A DNA stretch of 64,000 nt from Streptomyces sp. Ag109_O5-10 (lineage in GTDB: Bacteria; Actinomycetota; Actinomycetes; Streptomycetales; Streptomycetaceae). Positions 42,594 to 50,330 of this stretch are shown piece after piece. The stretch is taken from positions 8,990,001 to 9,054,000 of the forward strand of contig NZ_FNTQ01000001.1 in assembly GCF_900105755.1 (NCBI RefSeq), given 5' to 3'. The stretch's first letter is position 1, and every line of letters begins with the position of its first letter. Position numbers and translations under genes: made by a program. The notes below the pieces were generated by a model, which was not told where the DNA came from, ran no database searches, and saw nothing but the letters and a program-made list of their open reading frames with translations.

Positions 42594-43634
42594 CTACGCC
42601 GAGTCGCGCACCACGAGCTTCGGGTCGAAGACGACCGACGTCGCCTCGGTGCGCGCGCCGTGGATGTGCTCGTCGAGCAGGCGGGCCATCTCGGCCGCCA
42701 TCTCCTCCACCGGCTGGCGGATCGTGGTCAGCCGGGGCCGGCAGGTCTCGGCGATGCCGGAGTCGTCGAAGCCGACGACGGCGACGTCCTCGGGCACCCG
42801 GCGTCCCTGCTCCCGTACGACCTGGCAGGCGCCCTGCGCCATGAGGTCGTTGGCGGCGAACACGCCGTCCGTGTCGGGGTGCCGAGCCAGCAGTTCCGAC
42901 GTGGCCGCGAGACCGCTGTCCAGGGTGAACCCGCCCTCGGCGACCGGGACGTAGGGGTGGCCGTGGCGGGCGAGCGTGTCACGGAAGCCCGCGAGCCGCT
43001 CCTGGCTCGCCTCCACGTCCAGCGGGCCGCAGACCGTGGCGGGGCGGCGGCAGCCGCGCGCGAGGAGGTGCTCCGCCGCGAGGCGGCCGCCGTCCCGGTG
43101 CGCCAGGTCCACGTAGCTGAGCGGGACCGGACGGGAGGGGCGGGCGAACAGCACCGCGGGAAGCCGGGCGTCGGCGAGCAGGGCCGGCAGCGGGTCGTCC
43201 GCGTGGGTGGAGACCACGAGGGCGCCGTCCGCGCGGCCCTGGCGCAGGTAGGTCACCACCTCCTCCCGAGCCTGAGCGGACTCGGCGAACATCAGGACGG
43301 GGTGCATCGAACGGGGGCGCAGGAACCCGACGATCCCGCTGACGACCCGTCCGAAGAAGGGATCCGCGAACACCGACGTGGCGAAGGCGTTCTGCCCGGC
43401 GTCCGTGGTGTCCCCGGCACCGGAGACCACCAGGGCGACGGTCTCGGACCGCCGGATCACCAGGGAACGGGCGGCCCGGTTGGGCGCGTAACCCGTCCGC
43501 TCGATGGCCCCGCGGACCATCTCCTGTATCTCCGGATCCACGTTGCGGATGCCGTTGACGACCCGGGACACGGTCGCCCGGGAGACACCGGCCTCCCGGG
43601 CGACGTCCTCGAGCGTCGGGGCCCGTCTGCTCAT
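42594..43634 (-). CDS. LacI family transcriptional regulator (lacI-1)
   Basis: A 346-residue sugar-responsive repressor. The N-terminal helix-turn-helix and hinge are clear (LEDVAREAGVSRATVSRVVNG at residues 8-28, then GYAPNRAARSL near 49). A periplasmic-binding-like ligand domain follows, ending with the FDPKLVVRDS strand. It is downstream of the glycosidase gene on the same strand. An AGAGCGCTCT palindrome lies 35 bp upstream of its start. The same palindrome precedes the DUF1996-glycosidase operon and the ABC transporter operon, so this regulator is the best candidate to bind it. Confidence 0.9.
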   Translation of the reverse strand: MSRRAPTLEDVAREAGVSRATVSRVVNGIRNVDPEIQEMVRGAIERTGYAPNRAARSLVIRRSETVALVVSGAGDTTDAGQNAFATSVFADPFFGRVVSGIVGFLRPRSMHPVLMFAESAQAREEVVTYLRQGRADGALVVSTHADDPLPALLADARLPAVLFARPSRPVPLSYVDLAHRDGGRLAAEHLLARGCRRPATVCGPLDVEASQERLAGFRDTLARHGHPYVPVAEGGFTLDSGLAATSELLARHPDTDGVFAANDLMAQGACQVVREQGRRVPEDVAVVGFDDSGIAETCRPRLTTIRQPVEEMAAEMARLLDEHIHGARTEATSVVFDPKLVVRDSA

Positions 43635-43668
43635 GCAGGCACCCTAACGGACCTGCGAAGGCTGGAGT

Positions 43669-43678
43669 AGAGCGCTCT
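43669..43678. promoter_or_regulatory. motif A operator (GAGAGCGCTCTC type) upstream of lacI-1
   Basis: AGAGCGCTCT is a perfect palindrome 35 bp before the lacI-1 start. It overlaps the left arm of the terminator hairpin 43675-43708, so terminator and operator share bases. Confidence 0.65.
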
Positions 43679-43708
43679 CCCGGAGCGGGGTCCGCCGCTC
43701 CGGGAGAG
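43675..43708. terminator. terminator between glycosidase and lacI-1 genes
   Basis: A perfect 14-bp stem (CTCTCCCGGAGCGG and complement) with a 6-nt loop, 10 bp beyond the glycosidase stop codon. It should end the DUF1996-glycosidase transcript so that lacI-1 needs its own promoter. Confidence 0.8.
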
Positions 43709-43717
43709 CCGCGTCCG

Positions 43718-45466
43718 TCAGGCGTAGACGCCGAACTCGTACAGCGAGTAGCCCCAGCCGGTGCCCCGCGCGGTCCCGTTGACGCGCACGTAGCGGCCGG
43801 TCCCGGTGACGTCGAAGTCGTCGATCCCGCCGTTGCCGTCGGTCACGGTGTGCACGGTCCGCCAGTTCTGGCCGTCGTCGGAGGTCTGGATGGTGTACGC
43901 CTTGGCGTACGAGGCCTCCCAGGACAGCTGGACGTGCCGGAACGTGGTGCGGGTGCCGAGGTCGACCTGGAGCCACTGCGGGTCGCTCCAGTCACTGGCC
44001 CAGCGGGTGGCCTGGTCGCCGTCGACCGCGTTGGCCGCCGTGCACGGGCAGTCACCGTAACTCGCCTGGTACGACGAGGCGGTGGCGGGTCTGCCGCGGG
44101 CCACGTCGGTGCCGGACGGGACCGGCGGTACGACGCGGATCGAGCGGGTCTCCACGCCGACGTTGCCGTGCCCGTCCGTCGCCTTGACGTAGACCTTCCA
44201 GACGCCCGGACGGTCGGGCGCGGTGAACCTGAGACGGCCGCCGCCGAGGTCGGTGAAGGGCAGCGAGGCCAGGTTCTTGCTCTGGTCGATGTACATGCTG
44301 TTGTCGAGGACCTCGTAGGAGATCCGGTCGCCGTCGGGGTCGGTGGCCTGCACGGACAGGACGAGGTCGCGTCCGGCCTGCACCTGCCCCGCGCCGCCCT
44401 CCACGGTGAGGCCGGAGATGACGGGCGGGGTGTTGTCGTGGCCGGTGTCAGCGCCGTAGGCCCGCTTCACGGCGTAGTACGACAGGCGCTTCTGGCCGGC
44501 GGGCAGCAGGTTGAACCAGATGCCGCCGAAGTCGTACTCGGTGCCGTAGTGGAACATCGTGGCGCCGAGCGCGACCCCCCGGTGCCCGGTGACGCAGTTC
44601 CACGCACGGGTGTAGCCGTCGGCCTTCGCCTGGTCGGAGGGCTCCAGCGGGACCCCGTTGGCGTCGTCCGGGACCTCCCACTCGCCGGCCGGCCCGGTCT
44701 CGGTGACGATGTAGGGCTTGGTGTAACCCCCTTGCTGCCAGGCGGCCTTGACGTCGCAGACCGCGTTGTAGGAGTTCACGGCGTACAGATCGAGGTCCGG
44801 CGCGTTCTTCTTGAAGTAGGGCCAGGCGCCGACCCACGCGTCGGTGGACGTGACCGGATGGTTCGGGTCGATGGCGTGGATCTTCCTGGTGATGTCGTTG
44901 ACGAGGGTGGTGTAGGCGTCGCGCTGCCTCTCCAGTTCGTCACCGCTGTAGCAGTTCTGCAGGCCGAGGACCGACTCGTTGCCGACGTCCCACATGAGCA
45001 CGCCGGGGTTGTCCTTGTAGGTCTGCACCCACTTGGGGAACTCGTCGAGCACCTGGTTCTTGTAGGCGGTGTCGGTCAGGTAGTTGACGCAGCCGCCGCT
45101 GCCGGGTCCGCCGCCGGGCTGGAGCCAGAAGCCGGCGATCACCTTGATGCCGTGCGCGGCCGCGGAGTCGAACAGCGGCTTGCTGGTGGCGTCGGTGCCC
45201 CAGGTGCGGATGGTGTTGACGCCCATGGAGGTGAGGTCGGGCATGTACTTCTCGGCGTCCGAGACGCTCGGGCCCCAGGTCAGGCCCTTGATCTGGTACG
45301 GCTGCCCGTCCACCGTCAGCTGCCAGGCTCCCTGGCCGCCGGTGACCTTGACGACACTGCCTGCGGCGTGGGCCTGGGCGGCGAGGAGTCCGGCGGCCAG
45401 TACGCCGGCGGTGAGGGGTGCCGCGACGCGGCGGGTTCGGGTACGGATGCGGGTGCGTGGGGTCAT
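43718..45466 (-). CDS. secreted clan GH-A glycoside hydrolase with discoidin module
   Basis: A 582-residue secreted enzyme. A Sec signal (AAPLTAGVLAAGLLAAQAHA, to about residue 35) is followed by a TIM-barrel domain (about 40-345). The predicted acid/base is Glu164 in MWDVGNES and the predicted nucleophile is Glu256 in IVTETGP, the clan GH-A arrangement seen in GH2/GH5-like enzymes. An Ig-like segment (355-440) and a C-terminal F5/8 discoidin domain (about 450-582) follow. I cannot name the GH family with confidence; beta-glucan or beta-mannan are possible substrates. It is 13 bp downstream of the DUF1996 gene and co-transcribed with it from a motif A promoter. Confidence 0.83.
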   Translation of the reverse strand: MTPRTRIRTRTRRVAAPLTAGVLAAGLLAAQAHAAGSVVKVTGGQGAWQLTVDGQPYQIKGLTWGPSVSDAEKYMPDLTSMGVNTIRTWGTDATSKPLFDSAAAHGIKVIAGFWLQPGGGPGSGGCVNYLTDTAYKNQVLDEFPKWVQTYKDNPGVLMWDVGNESVLGLQNCYSGDELERQRDAYTTLVNDITRKIHAIDPNHPVTSTDAWVGAWPYFKKNAPDLDLYAVNSYNAVCDVKAAWQQGGYTKPYIVTETGPAGEWEVPDDANGVPLEPSDQAKADGYTRAWNCVTGHRGVALGATMFHYGTEYDFGGIWFNLLPAGQKRLSYYAVKRAYGADTGHDNTPPVISGLTVEGGAGQVQAGRDLVLSVQATDPDGDRISYEVLDNSMYIDQSKNLASLPFTDLGGGRLRFTAPDRPGVWKVYVKATDGHGNVGVETRSIRVVPPVPSGTDVARGRPATASSYQASYGDCPCTAANAVDGDQATRWASDWSDPQWLQVDLGTRTTFRHVQLSWEASYAKAYTIQTSDDGQNWRTVHTVTDGNGGIDDFDVTGTGRYVRVNGTARGTGWGYSLYEFGVYA

Positions 45467-45479
45467 TTCGGCAGGCTCC

Positions 45480-46574
45480 TCAGGGCAGTCGGTAGTGCTC
45501 GTCGAGCGCGGCGCCCGCCTCCGGGTGGGTCTCGTCGTAGCCGCGCGCGTCGCACTGGAGCCCGCCGACGATGCAGTGGCCGACCAGCGCCTGGAGGGTG
45601 CGGTCGTCCCACGCGTTGAAGAAGTCGTAGTGGAAGCTGTGTCCCGTCCCGCTGGAGAGCCGCACCTTCGACATGTCGCCGTTGACGGGGAAGGCCATCT
45701 TGAACTCGATCATCGGCAGGGCCACCGGGTGGTCGGCCGGGCAGATGTTGTCGTTCGTGCCGGGCTTGACCACGGGATAGGCCATGTGGCTCTTGTGGTC
45801 GGGGGTGTCGAGGTACCTGCCGTCCCAGCAACTGGGCGCCTGGAAGCGGATGTTGAGCTGGACGTCCGGCCGGTCGGGACAGGTCGCCGGGAACTCGGTG
45901 TTGAAGTAGCTGTCACCGCACTCCCAGCCCTCGACGAAGCCGGGGTGGTTGCGGAACTCGTCGGCGCTCTGCAGGGGGCTGCCGACGACGAAGCGCAGGC
46001 CCTTGGGGAAGGGCCGGACGCTGGTGTAGTCGGTGACGCCGGCCTTGTAGTAGATGACCTGCGGGCCGACGGGCAGGATCTGCTGGTCCCCGTTGTACAG
46101 GGTGGGCATCCAGTAGCCCGACAGGTCGCCGGGGGCCTTGCACGTGGTGCCGCCCGCGGACAGCGAGGCGGTGGTGCTGTACGCGTCGGTCGTCGTGTTG
46201 CCCATGAAGGCGTGGTCGTGGGACTTGCCCGGCTGCTGCGGGTAGACGATGGGGTCGTCCGGCCTGGTGCGGGTGACCGAGCAGTTGGCCTGGAACTCGT
46301 GGAAGTAGCGGTGCGGCGGGTCCTGGGTGGACGGCGTCACGCCGGTGACCGGCGGGTTCGCCGGGATGTAGCCGTCGCCGTCCGGGTCCTCCGGGGAGGT
46401 GGCCGTGGACGCGGCCATGGCGTGACCGGAGTGGGTGGCCGCGAACGAGCGTGCGGCGGCGCTGTGCGGTGCGGGCCGCCCGGCGCTGACGGCGACGCCG
46501 CCGAGGCCGAGCGAGGTCAGCAGGAGCGCGCCGGTGATCAGCGTGGCTGACAGGCCTTTCGATCTCCGTGGCAT
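45480..46574 (-). CDS. secreted DUF1996 protein
   Basis: A 364-residue secreted protein. After a Sec signal (ATLITGALLLTSLGLGGVAVSAG) and a low-complexity stretch, the DUF1996 domain begins near residue 95 (FQANCSVTRTRPDDPIVYPQQPGKSHDH). It contains many His, Asp and Cys residues (GKSHDHAFMGN, ECGDSYF, HCIVGGLQCDARGYDETHP), suggesting a metal-binding, disulfide-bonded fold. The family occurs in fungi and actinomycetes next to carbohydrate-active enzymes; its activity is not settled. ATG 46574 has GGAGG upstream. It leads the operon with the clan-A glycosidase, and the strongest copy of motif A lies 102 bp upstream. Confidence 0.87.
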   Translation of the reverse strand: MPRRSKGLSATLITGALLLTSLGLGGVAVSAGRPAPHSAAARSFAATHSGHAMAASTATSPEDPDGDGYIPANPPVTGVTPSTQDPPHRYFHEFQANCSVTRTRPDDPIVYPQQPGKSHDHAFMGNTTTDAYSTTASLSAGGTTCKAPGDLSGYWMPTLYNGDQQILPVGPQVIYYKAGVTDYTSVRPFPKGLRFVVGSPLQSADEFRNHPGFVEGWECGDSYFNTEFPATCPDRPDVQLNIRFQAPSCWDGRYLDTPDHKSHMAYPVVKPGTNDNICPADHPVALPMIEFKMAFPVNGDMSKVRLSSGTGHSFHYDFFNAWDDRTLQALVGHCIVGGLQCDARGYDETHPEAGAALDEHYRLP

Positions 46575-46675
46575 GGAGACCTCCTCCTGAACGGTGGGGG
46601 TGGCAGAGGCGGTCGCCGGGCGCCCTCGTGACGTGACGTCAGGTGGGCTGACGCGAGGGGGCGCCGGGAGACGTT

Positions 46676-46693
46676 CGGGAGAGCGCTCTCCCG
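46676..46693. promoter_or_regulatory. motif A operator upstream of the DUF1996 operon
   Basis: CGGGAGAGCGCTCTCCCG is a perfect 18-bp palindrome, of the LacI type in size and its central CG. It is the most symmetric of three copies in the window. Confidence 0.75.
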
Positions 46694-46999
46694 CCGAGGA
46701 GTGTTGAGGGCATGCCATCGAGGTGTCAAGGGATCCGGCAGAAGCGGGCCCGGGAAGATTCCGACTCCCGCAGGGTTGCCGGGCATTGAGACTCACTAGT
46801 TAAATCAAGACGTGAACTAACCGCTGCGCCAGCGCCCTTGAGCCATTCCCCCCCGGGCCGACGTGGCGCCATGCGGGTTTCCTTCTCCACGCATCCGCGG
46901 AGGCCGTCATGAGACTCGGACTCGCCGGCATCGCCGCCGCTGTGCGGCGGCGCGCGCTCTGCCGCTCACCGGCGCCCTGAGTGGGCTCCGGGGAGGGGT
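46694..46999. other. intergenic region with a signal-peptide remnant
   Basis: Mostly non-coding. At 46909-46980 a ribosome site (GGAGG) and ATG are followed by a frame that begins like a Sec signal peptide (MRLGLAGIAAAV) and stops after 23 codons. Another frame across the same bases continues the hydrophobic stretch, so this looks like the start of a lost secreted-protein gene. The segment 46795-46825 is AT-rich and may be a promoter. Confidence 0.4.
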
Positions 47000-47482
47000 T
47001 CAGTAGACCGTGACGTCCCAGTGGTTGCCCTCGTCGCAGTAGAGGTTGCCGGAGGCCGCCTGCCACTGCGGGTAGCCGTCACCGCGGTAGCCGATGTACG
47101 TGAAGCTGTTGTGCACATAGCCGTCCAGGCACGAGTTGTGCGCCAGGTCGACCTTGTAGCCGTTGTAGTGGCTGTAGGTGCCCGCCGCGTGGCCGACCTC
47201 GGTGCCGCCGGTGATGTTGATGGCACAGCCGCCGGCCCGCTTCAGCGTGATCATGGCGTCGACCGTGCCGGAGTTGATCTGGTCGAACGACGTGCACGTC
47301 GAGTTGGAGCGAGTGGTGCAGTTGCCGCTGGAACTCCAGGTGATGCCCGCGGCGGAGAGTTTCGCGGCCGCGGCCGACTGGGTCATCTTGGTGCCGCTGG
47401 CCTCGGCGGCCGGAGCCGCGAGGGCGAGGGCGGCCGCCGTGAGCAGAGCGGGAACGGCGAGCAGGCGAGGACGGACGGGCAC
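47000..47482 (-). CDS. small secreted M15-like (D-Ala-D-Ala peptidase-type) protein
   Basis: A 160-residue precursor with a Sec signal (LLAVPALLTAAALALAAPAAEA, to about residue 29). The mature domain starts TKMTQSAAAAKLSAAGITWSS and contains GGTEVGHAAGTYSHYNGYKVDL near residues 96-117 and NHWDVT near the C-terminus. The His, Asp and His-x-Asp positions resemble the zinc ligands of LAS/M15 peptidases, which act on peptidoglycan stems; this is a pattern judgement. Four cysteines suggest two disulfides. The GTG start has AGGAGG 5 bp upstream. It is monocistronic. Confidence 0.7.
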   Translation of the reverse strand: MPVRPRLLAVPALLTAAALALAAPAAEASGTKMTQSAAAAKLSAAGITWSSSGNCTTRSNSTCTSFDQINSGTVDAMITLKRAGGCAINITGGTEVGHAAGTYSHYNGYKVDLAHNSCLDGYVHNSFTYIGYRGDGYPQWQAASGNLYCDEGNHWDVTVY

Positions 47483-47551
47483 GGAGCCTCCTGTGGTGGG
47501 GGAGAGGCGGGACCTGGTGACCTGGCGCCCCCACGCTAGCGGGAATCGGCG

Positions 47552-47985
47552 CTTGGGCAAGTGCGCCCTGGTCGAGGACGACCTCGACCGCACCCGCCCC
47601 GCGCCGCTCGCCCTCTGACGGGCCGTCTGCTCGCCGCCGTCCTGCGGCTCATCCCGGCGGGCGCTTCCGTCGTGCTCGCCGCACACGCCGGGGACGACGG
47701 TGGGTGGGGTCGAGGTGTGCGACGGAGGCCCCCGCCTGACGGAGGACGGCCCGACGGCCACCTTCGAACGCGGCGCTCTCCATGAGCGGTACCGGGGTCT
47801 GCGAACGCGGCGCTCTCCACGAGCGGTACCGGGGTCCGCGCCCGGTCGGCACCGGCCTCGGCCTCGCCGTCGCACGCCGCCTGGCCGCCCGCCTGAACGG
47901 CCCCCGGACCGCCCGGCCCTGGGCCCGGAAGGCGCGCGTCGCGTTCACCCCTGCGCCTGCCACCGGCCGGGGACACGGCACGGGA
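47552..47985 (+). pseudogene. histidine kinase ATPase-domain remnant with internal duplication
   Basis: Three frames together read as the C-terminal ATP-binding half of a sensor kinase. First comes LVEDDLDRT, then LIPAGASVVLAAHAGDDGGW, then VEVCDGGPRLTEDGPTATFERGALHERYRG (G1-box-like), and finally PVGTGLGLAVARRLAARLNG (G2 box). Two frame changes are visible. One near 47700 looks like a one-base loss. The other is caused by a 37-bp tandem duplication at 47765-47838. The sensor half, dimerisation histidine and response regulator are absent. This is a relic and cannot make a working kinase. Confidence 0.75.
47765..47838. repeat. 37-bp tandem duplication in a kinase remnant
   Basis: Copies at 47765-47801 and 47802-47838 begin CGAACGCGGCGCTCTCCA and differ at two bases. 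Because 37 is not a multiple of three the duplication shifts the frame. Two differences between the copies suggest it is not brand new. Confidence 0.9.
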
Positions 47986-48140
47986 CCCGTCGGCGGACCG
48001 GCGTCCGTCGTAGCCCCCCAGCCAGCGCCGGCACGGAGACCGCCCGCGTGCGGCGGCGGACACCTGGTGGAAAAGCCTCCACGGCATCCGGCACAGGACT
48101 CGCCCGAAGATATGGACGTGGCGTTCATTTGGTGGTTATA

Positions 48141-48155
48141 TGAACGCGTCGTTCA
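48141..48155. promoter_or_regulatory. TetR-type operator upstream of the SDR operon
   Basis: TGAACG-CGT-CGTTCA has perfect 6-bp arms and lies 28 bp before the first SDR start codon. A half-site, GCGTTCAT, occurs at 48121-48128, and a TTATAT box at 48136-48141 may be the -10 element. The regulator is not encoded nearby. Confidence 0.6.
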
Positions 48156-48183
48156 TTTGAATGCGTCGGAAGAGGAGACCCTC

Positions 48184-48924
48184 ATGAGCACCCCCACCAC
48201 CGAGCGTGTCGCACTGGTCACCGGAGGCTCGGGCGGCATCGGGCGCGTCGCGGCCGAACGGCTTGCCCGGGACGGCTTCGCGGTCGCCGTGCAGTACGCG
48301 GGGAACAGGGCAAGGGCCGAGGAGACCGTGGCCGCGATCACCGCCGCCGGCGGCCGGGCCCTGGCGGTCGGCGGCGACATCGCCGACGAGAGTGCGACGA
48401 GCGCGGCCTTCGACGCGGTCGAATCGGCCTTCGGCGGCATCGACGTGGTCGTGAACACCGCCGGCATCATGGTCCTCGCCCCGATCGCGACGTTCGACCT
48501 CGCCGACCTCGACCGGATGCACCGCACGAACATCCGCGGCGCCTTCGTCGTCTCCCAGCAGGCGGCACGCAGGGTCCGCCCCGGTGGCGCGATCGTCAAC
48601 GTCTCGACCTCCGTGGTCCGCACCCAGCTGCCGGGCTACGGCGCCTACGTCGCCAGCAAGGCCGCGGTCGAGGGCCTGACCCTCATCCTCGCCCGTGAGC
48701 TGCGCGGCCGGGACATCACCGTCAACGCTGTCGCCCCCGGCCCCACCGCCACACCGCTGTTCCTCGACGGCAAGGACGACGCGGCCATCGCGAACTTCGC
48801 CAGGGCGACCCCGCTGGAGCGGCTCGGCGAGCCCGGGGACATCGCCGAGGTCGTCTCTTTCCTGGCCGGTCCCGGGCGCTGGGTCAACGGACAGGTCCTC
48901 TACGCCAACGGCGGACTCGCCTGA
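48184..48924 (+). CDS. SDR family oxidoreductase (FabG-like)
   Basis: A 246-residue classical short-chain dehydrogenase. It has the cofactor loop VTGGSGGIGRVAA (residues 11-23), the NTAG motif, and the active-site YGAYVASKAAVEG with Tyr-x-x-x-Lys. The C-terminus ends with the usual WVNGQVLYANGGLA. It reduces or oxidises a carbonyl/hydroxyl substrate with NAD(P)(H); the substrate is not identifiable. It leads a three-gene set (SDR, SDR, NTF2-like), the second starting 61 bp downstream, under a TetR-type palindrome. This looks like an inducible detoxification cassette, which is inference. Confidence 0.9.
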   Translation: MSTPTTERVALVTGGSGGIGRVAAERLARDGFAVAVQYAGNRARAEETVAAITAAGGRALAVGGDIADESATSAAFDAVESAFGGIDVVVNTAGIMVLAPIATFDLADLDRMHRTNIRGAFVVSQQAARRVRPGGAIVNVSTSVVRTQLPGYGAYVASKAAVEGLTLILARELRGRDITVNAVAPGPTATPLFLDGKDDAAIANFARATPLERLGEPGDIAEVVSFLAGPGRWVNGQVLYANGGLA

Positions 48925-48985
48925 CCCACCCCGCACACGCACCACCCGCCTTCCCGCACTGTCATCGCGAAAGGGAACCACACCC

Positions 48986-49885
48986 ATGTCCACCACCGGC
49001 AACGTCGTCGTCATCACCGGCGCCTCCAGCGGTTTCGGAGCACTCACCGCCCGTGCGCTGGCGGACGCCGGGCACACCGTCTACGCCGGCATGCGCCAGA
49101 CCGCCGGCCGCAACGCGCCCCAGGTCCGGGCAGCCGCCCAGTACGCCGACGAGCACCACGTCGACCTGCGGCCCGTCGAACTCGACGTGAACTCCCAGCA
49201 CTCGGTCGACACCGCCGTCGCACAGATCGAGGCCGAGCACGGACGCGTCGACGTGCTGATCCACAACGCCGGGCACATGGTGACCGGGCCCGCCGAGGCC
49301 TTCACCCCCGACCAGCTCGCCGAGCTGTACAACGTGAACGTCCTGTCCACCCAGCGCGTCAACCGCGCTGTGCTGCCGGGCATGCGCCTGCGCCGGCGAG
49401 GACTGGTGCTCTGGGTGTCCAGCAGCAGCGTCAAGGGCGGCACCCCGCCCTACCTCGCCCCCTACTTCGCGGCCAAGGCCGCCATGGACTCCCTCGCGGT
49501 GTCCTACGCCGGCGAACTCGCCCGCTGGGGCGTGGAGACCTCGATCGTCGTCCCCGGCTCGTTCACCAGCGGCACCAACCACTTCGCTCATTCCGGCCAC
49601 CCCGACGACACCGCCGTCGAAGCCGAGTACGAGAGCCGGTACCCCGGCCTGGTGGACCAGGTGGCGACCAAGCTCGCCGCGCTCGCCCCGGAGGACGCGC
49701 CCGCGTCGCTCGTCTCCGAGGAGATCGCCCGCATCGTCGCCCTGCCCGCCGGAGAGCGCCCCTACCGCGTGCACGTCGACCCCGCCGACGACGGATCCGA
49801 GGAGGTCTCCGAGACGGCGGACCGCATCCGCCGGGACTTCCTCACCCGCATCGGCCTAGCCGACCTGCTCACCGTCCAGAGCTGA
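48986..49885 (+). CDS. SDR family oxidoreductase
   Basis: A 299-residue short-chain dehydrogenase, longer than the FabG-like neighbour by about 50 C-terminal residues. The cofactor loop is ITGASSGFGALTA (residues 9-21), and HNAGHM and the YFAAKAAMDSL active site are present. The C-terminal extension includes a DDGSEEV segment. Such enzymes often act on bulky hydrophobic alcohols or ketones. ATG 48986 has AAGGGA upstream; a much longer in-frame reading from 48695 is a shadow of the previous gene. It ends 10 bp before the NTF2-like gene. Confidence 0.88.
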   Translation: MSTTGNVVVITGASSGFGALTARALADAGHTVYAGMRQTAGRNAPQVRAAAQYADEHHVDLRPVELDVNSQHSVDTAVAQIEAEHGRVDVLIHNAGHMVTGPAEAFTPDQLAELYNVNVLSTQRVNRAVLPGMRLRRRGLVLWVSSSSVKGGTPPYLAPYFAAKAAMDSLAVSYAGELARWGVETSIVVPGSFTSGTNHFAHSGHPDDTAVEAEYESRYPGLVDQVATKLAALAPEDAPASLVSEEIARIVALPAGERPYRVHVDPADDGSEEVSETADRIRRDFLTRIGLADLLTVQS

Positions 49886-49895
49886 GGAATCCGCC

Positions 49896-50228
49896 ATGAG
49901 CACCATCGAAGTCCCCGCGGCCGTCCAGGCCTTCGTCGATGCCACCAACCGCGGCGACGCCGAGGCGTTCGCCGCCGCGTTCACCCACGACGCCGAACTC
50001 GACGACTGGGGCCGCGCATACCGCGGCCGCGACGGTGTGCGCGCCTGGGACCGGACCGACAACATCGGCGTGCAGGCGCACTTCACGCTGGACGCGATCG
50101 AACCCGGCGCGTCGGCCGGCCTCTATGTCGCGACCCTGACCGTGACCGGCAACGGATACAACGGCACCGGTCCCATGACCTTCCGCCTGCGCGACGGGCT
50201 GATCGCGAGCCTGCGGATCGCTCCGTGA
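49896..50228 (+). CDS. NTF2/SnoaL-like protein
   Basis: A 110-residue protein with the SnoaL-like cone fold. It begins VPAAVQAFVDATNRGDAEAFAAAFTHDAEL and contains YRGRDGVRAWDRTDNIG, the family's typical opening. These proteins act as isomerases, cyclases or hydrolases, or simply bind a small ligand. The close spacing after two SDR genes suggests that all three work on the same compound. GAGG at 49883-49886 lies upstream of ATG 49896. A strong terminator follows. Confidence 0.85.
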   Translation: MSTIEVPAAVQAFVDATNRGDAEAFAAAFTHDAELDDWGRAYRGRDGVRAWDRTDNIGVQAHFTLDAIEPGASAGLYVATLTVTGNGYNGTGPMTFRLRDGLIASLRIAP

Positions 50229-50287
50229 CACCGCGCGTGCCGCCCCCGGCATCGCCGCGGCCGGCGCCGCCCAGGATCGGGCGGGCG

Positions 50288-50324
50288 GGTGCGTGATCCC
50301 CGCCGGCTGCGGGGATCACGCACC
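50288..50324. terminator. bidirectional terminator between NTF2-like and GH16 genes
   Basis: A perfect 16-bp stem (GGTGCGTGATCCCCGC and complement) with a 5-nt loop in the gap between convergent genes. Confidence 0.85.
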
Positions 50325-50330
50325 TTCGGC

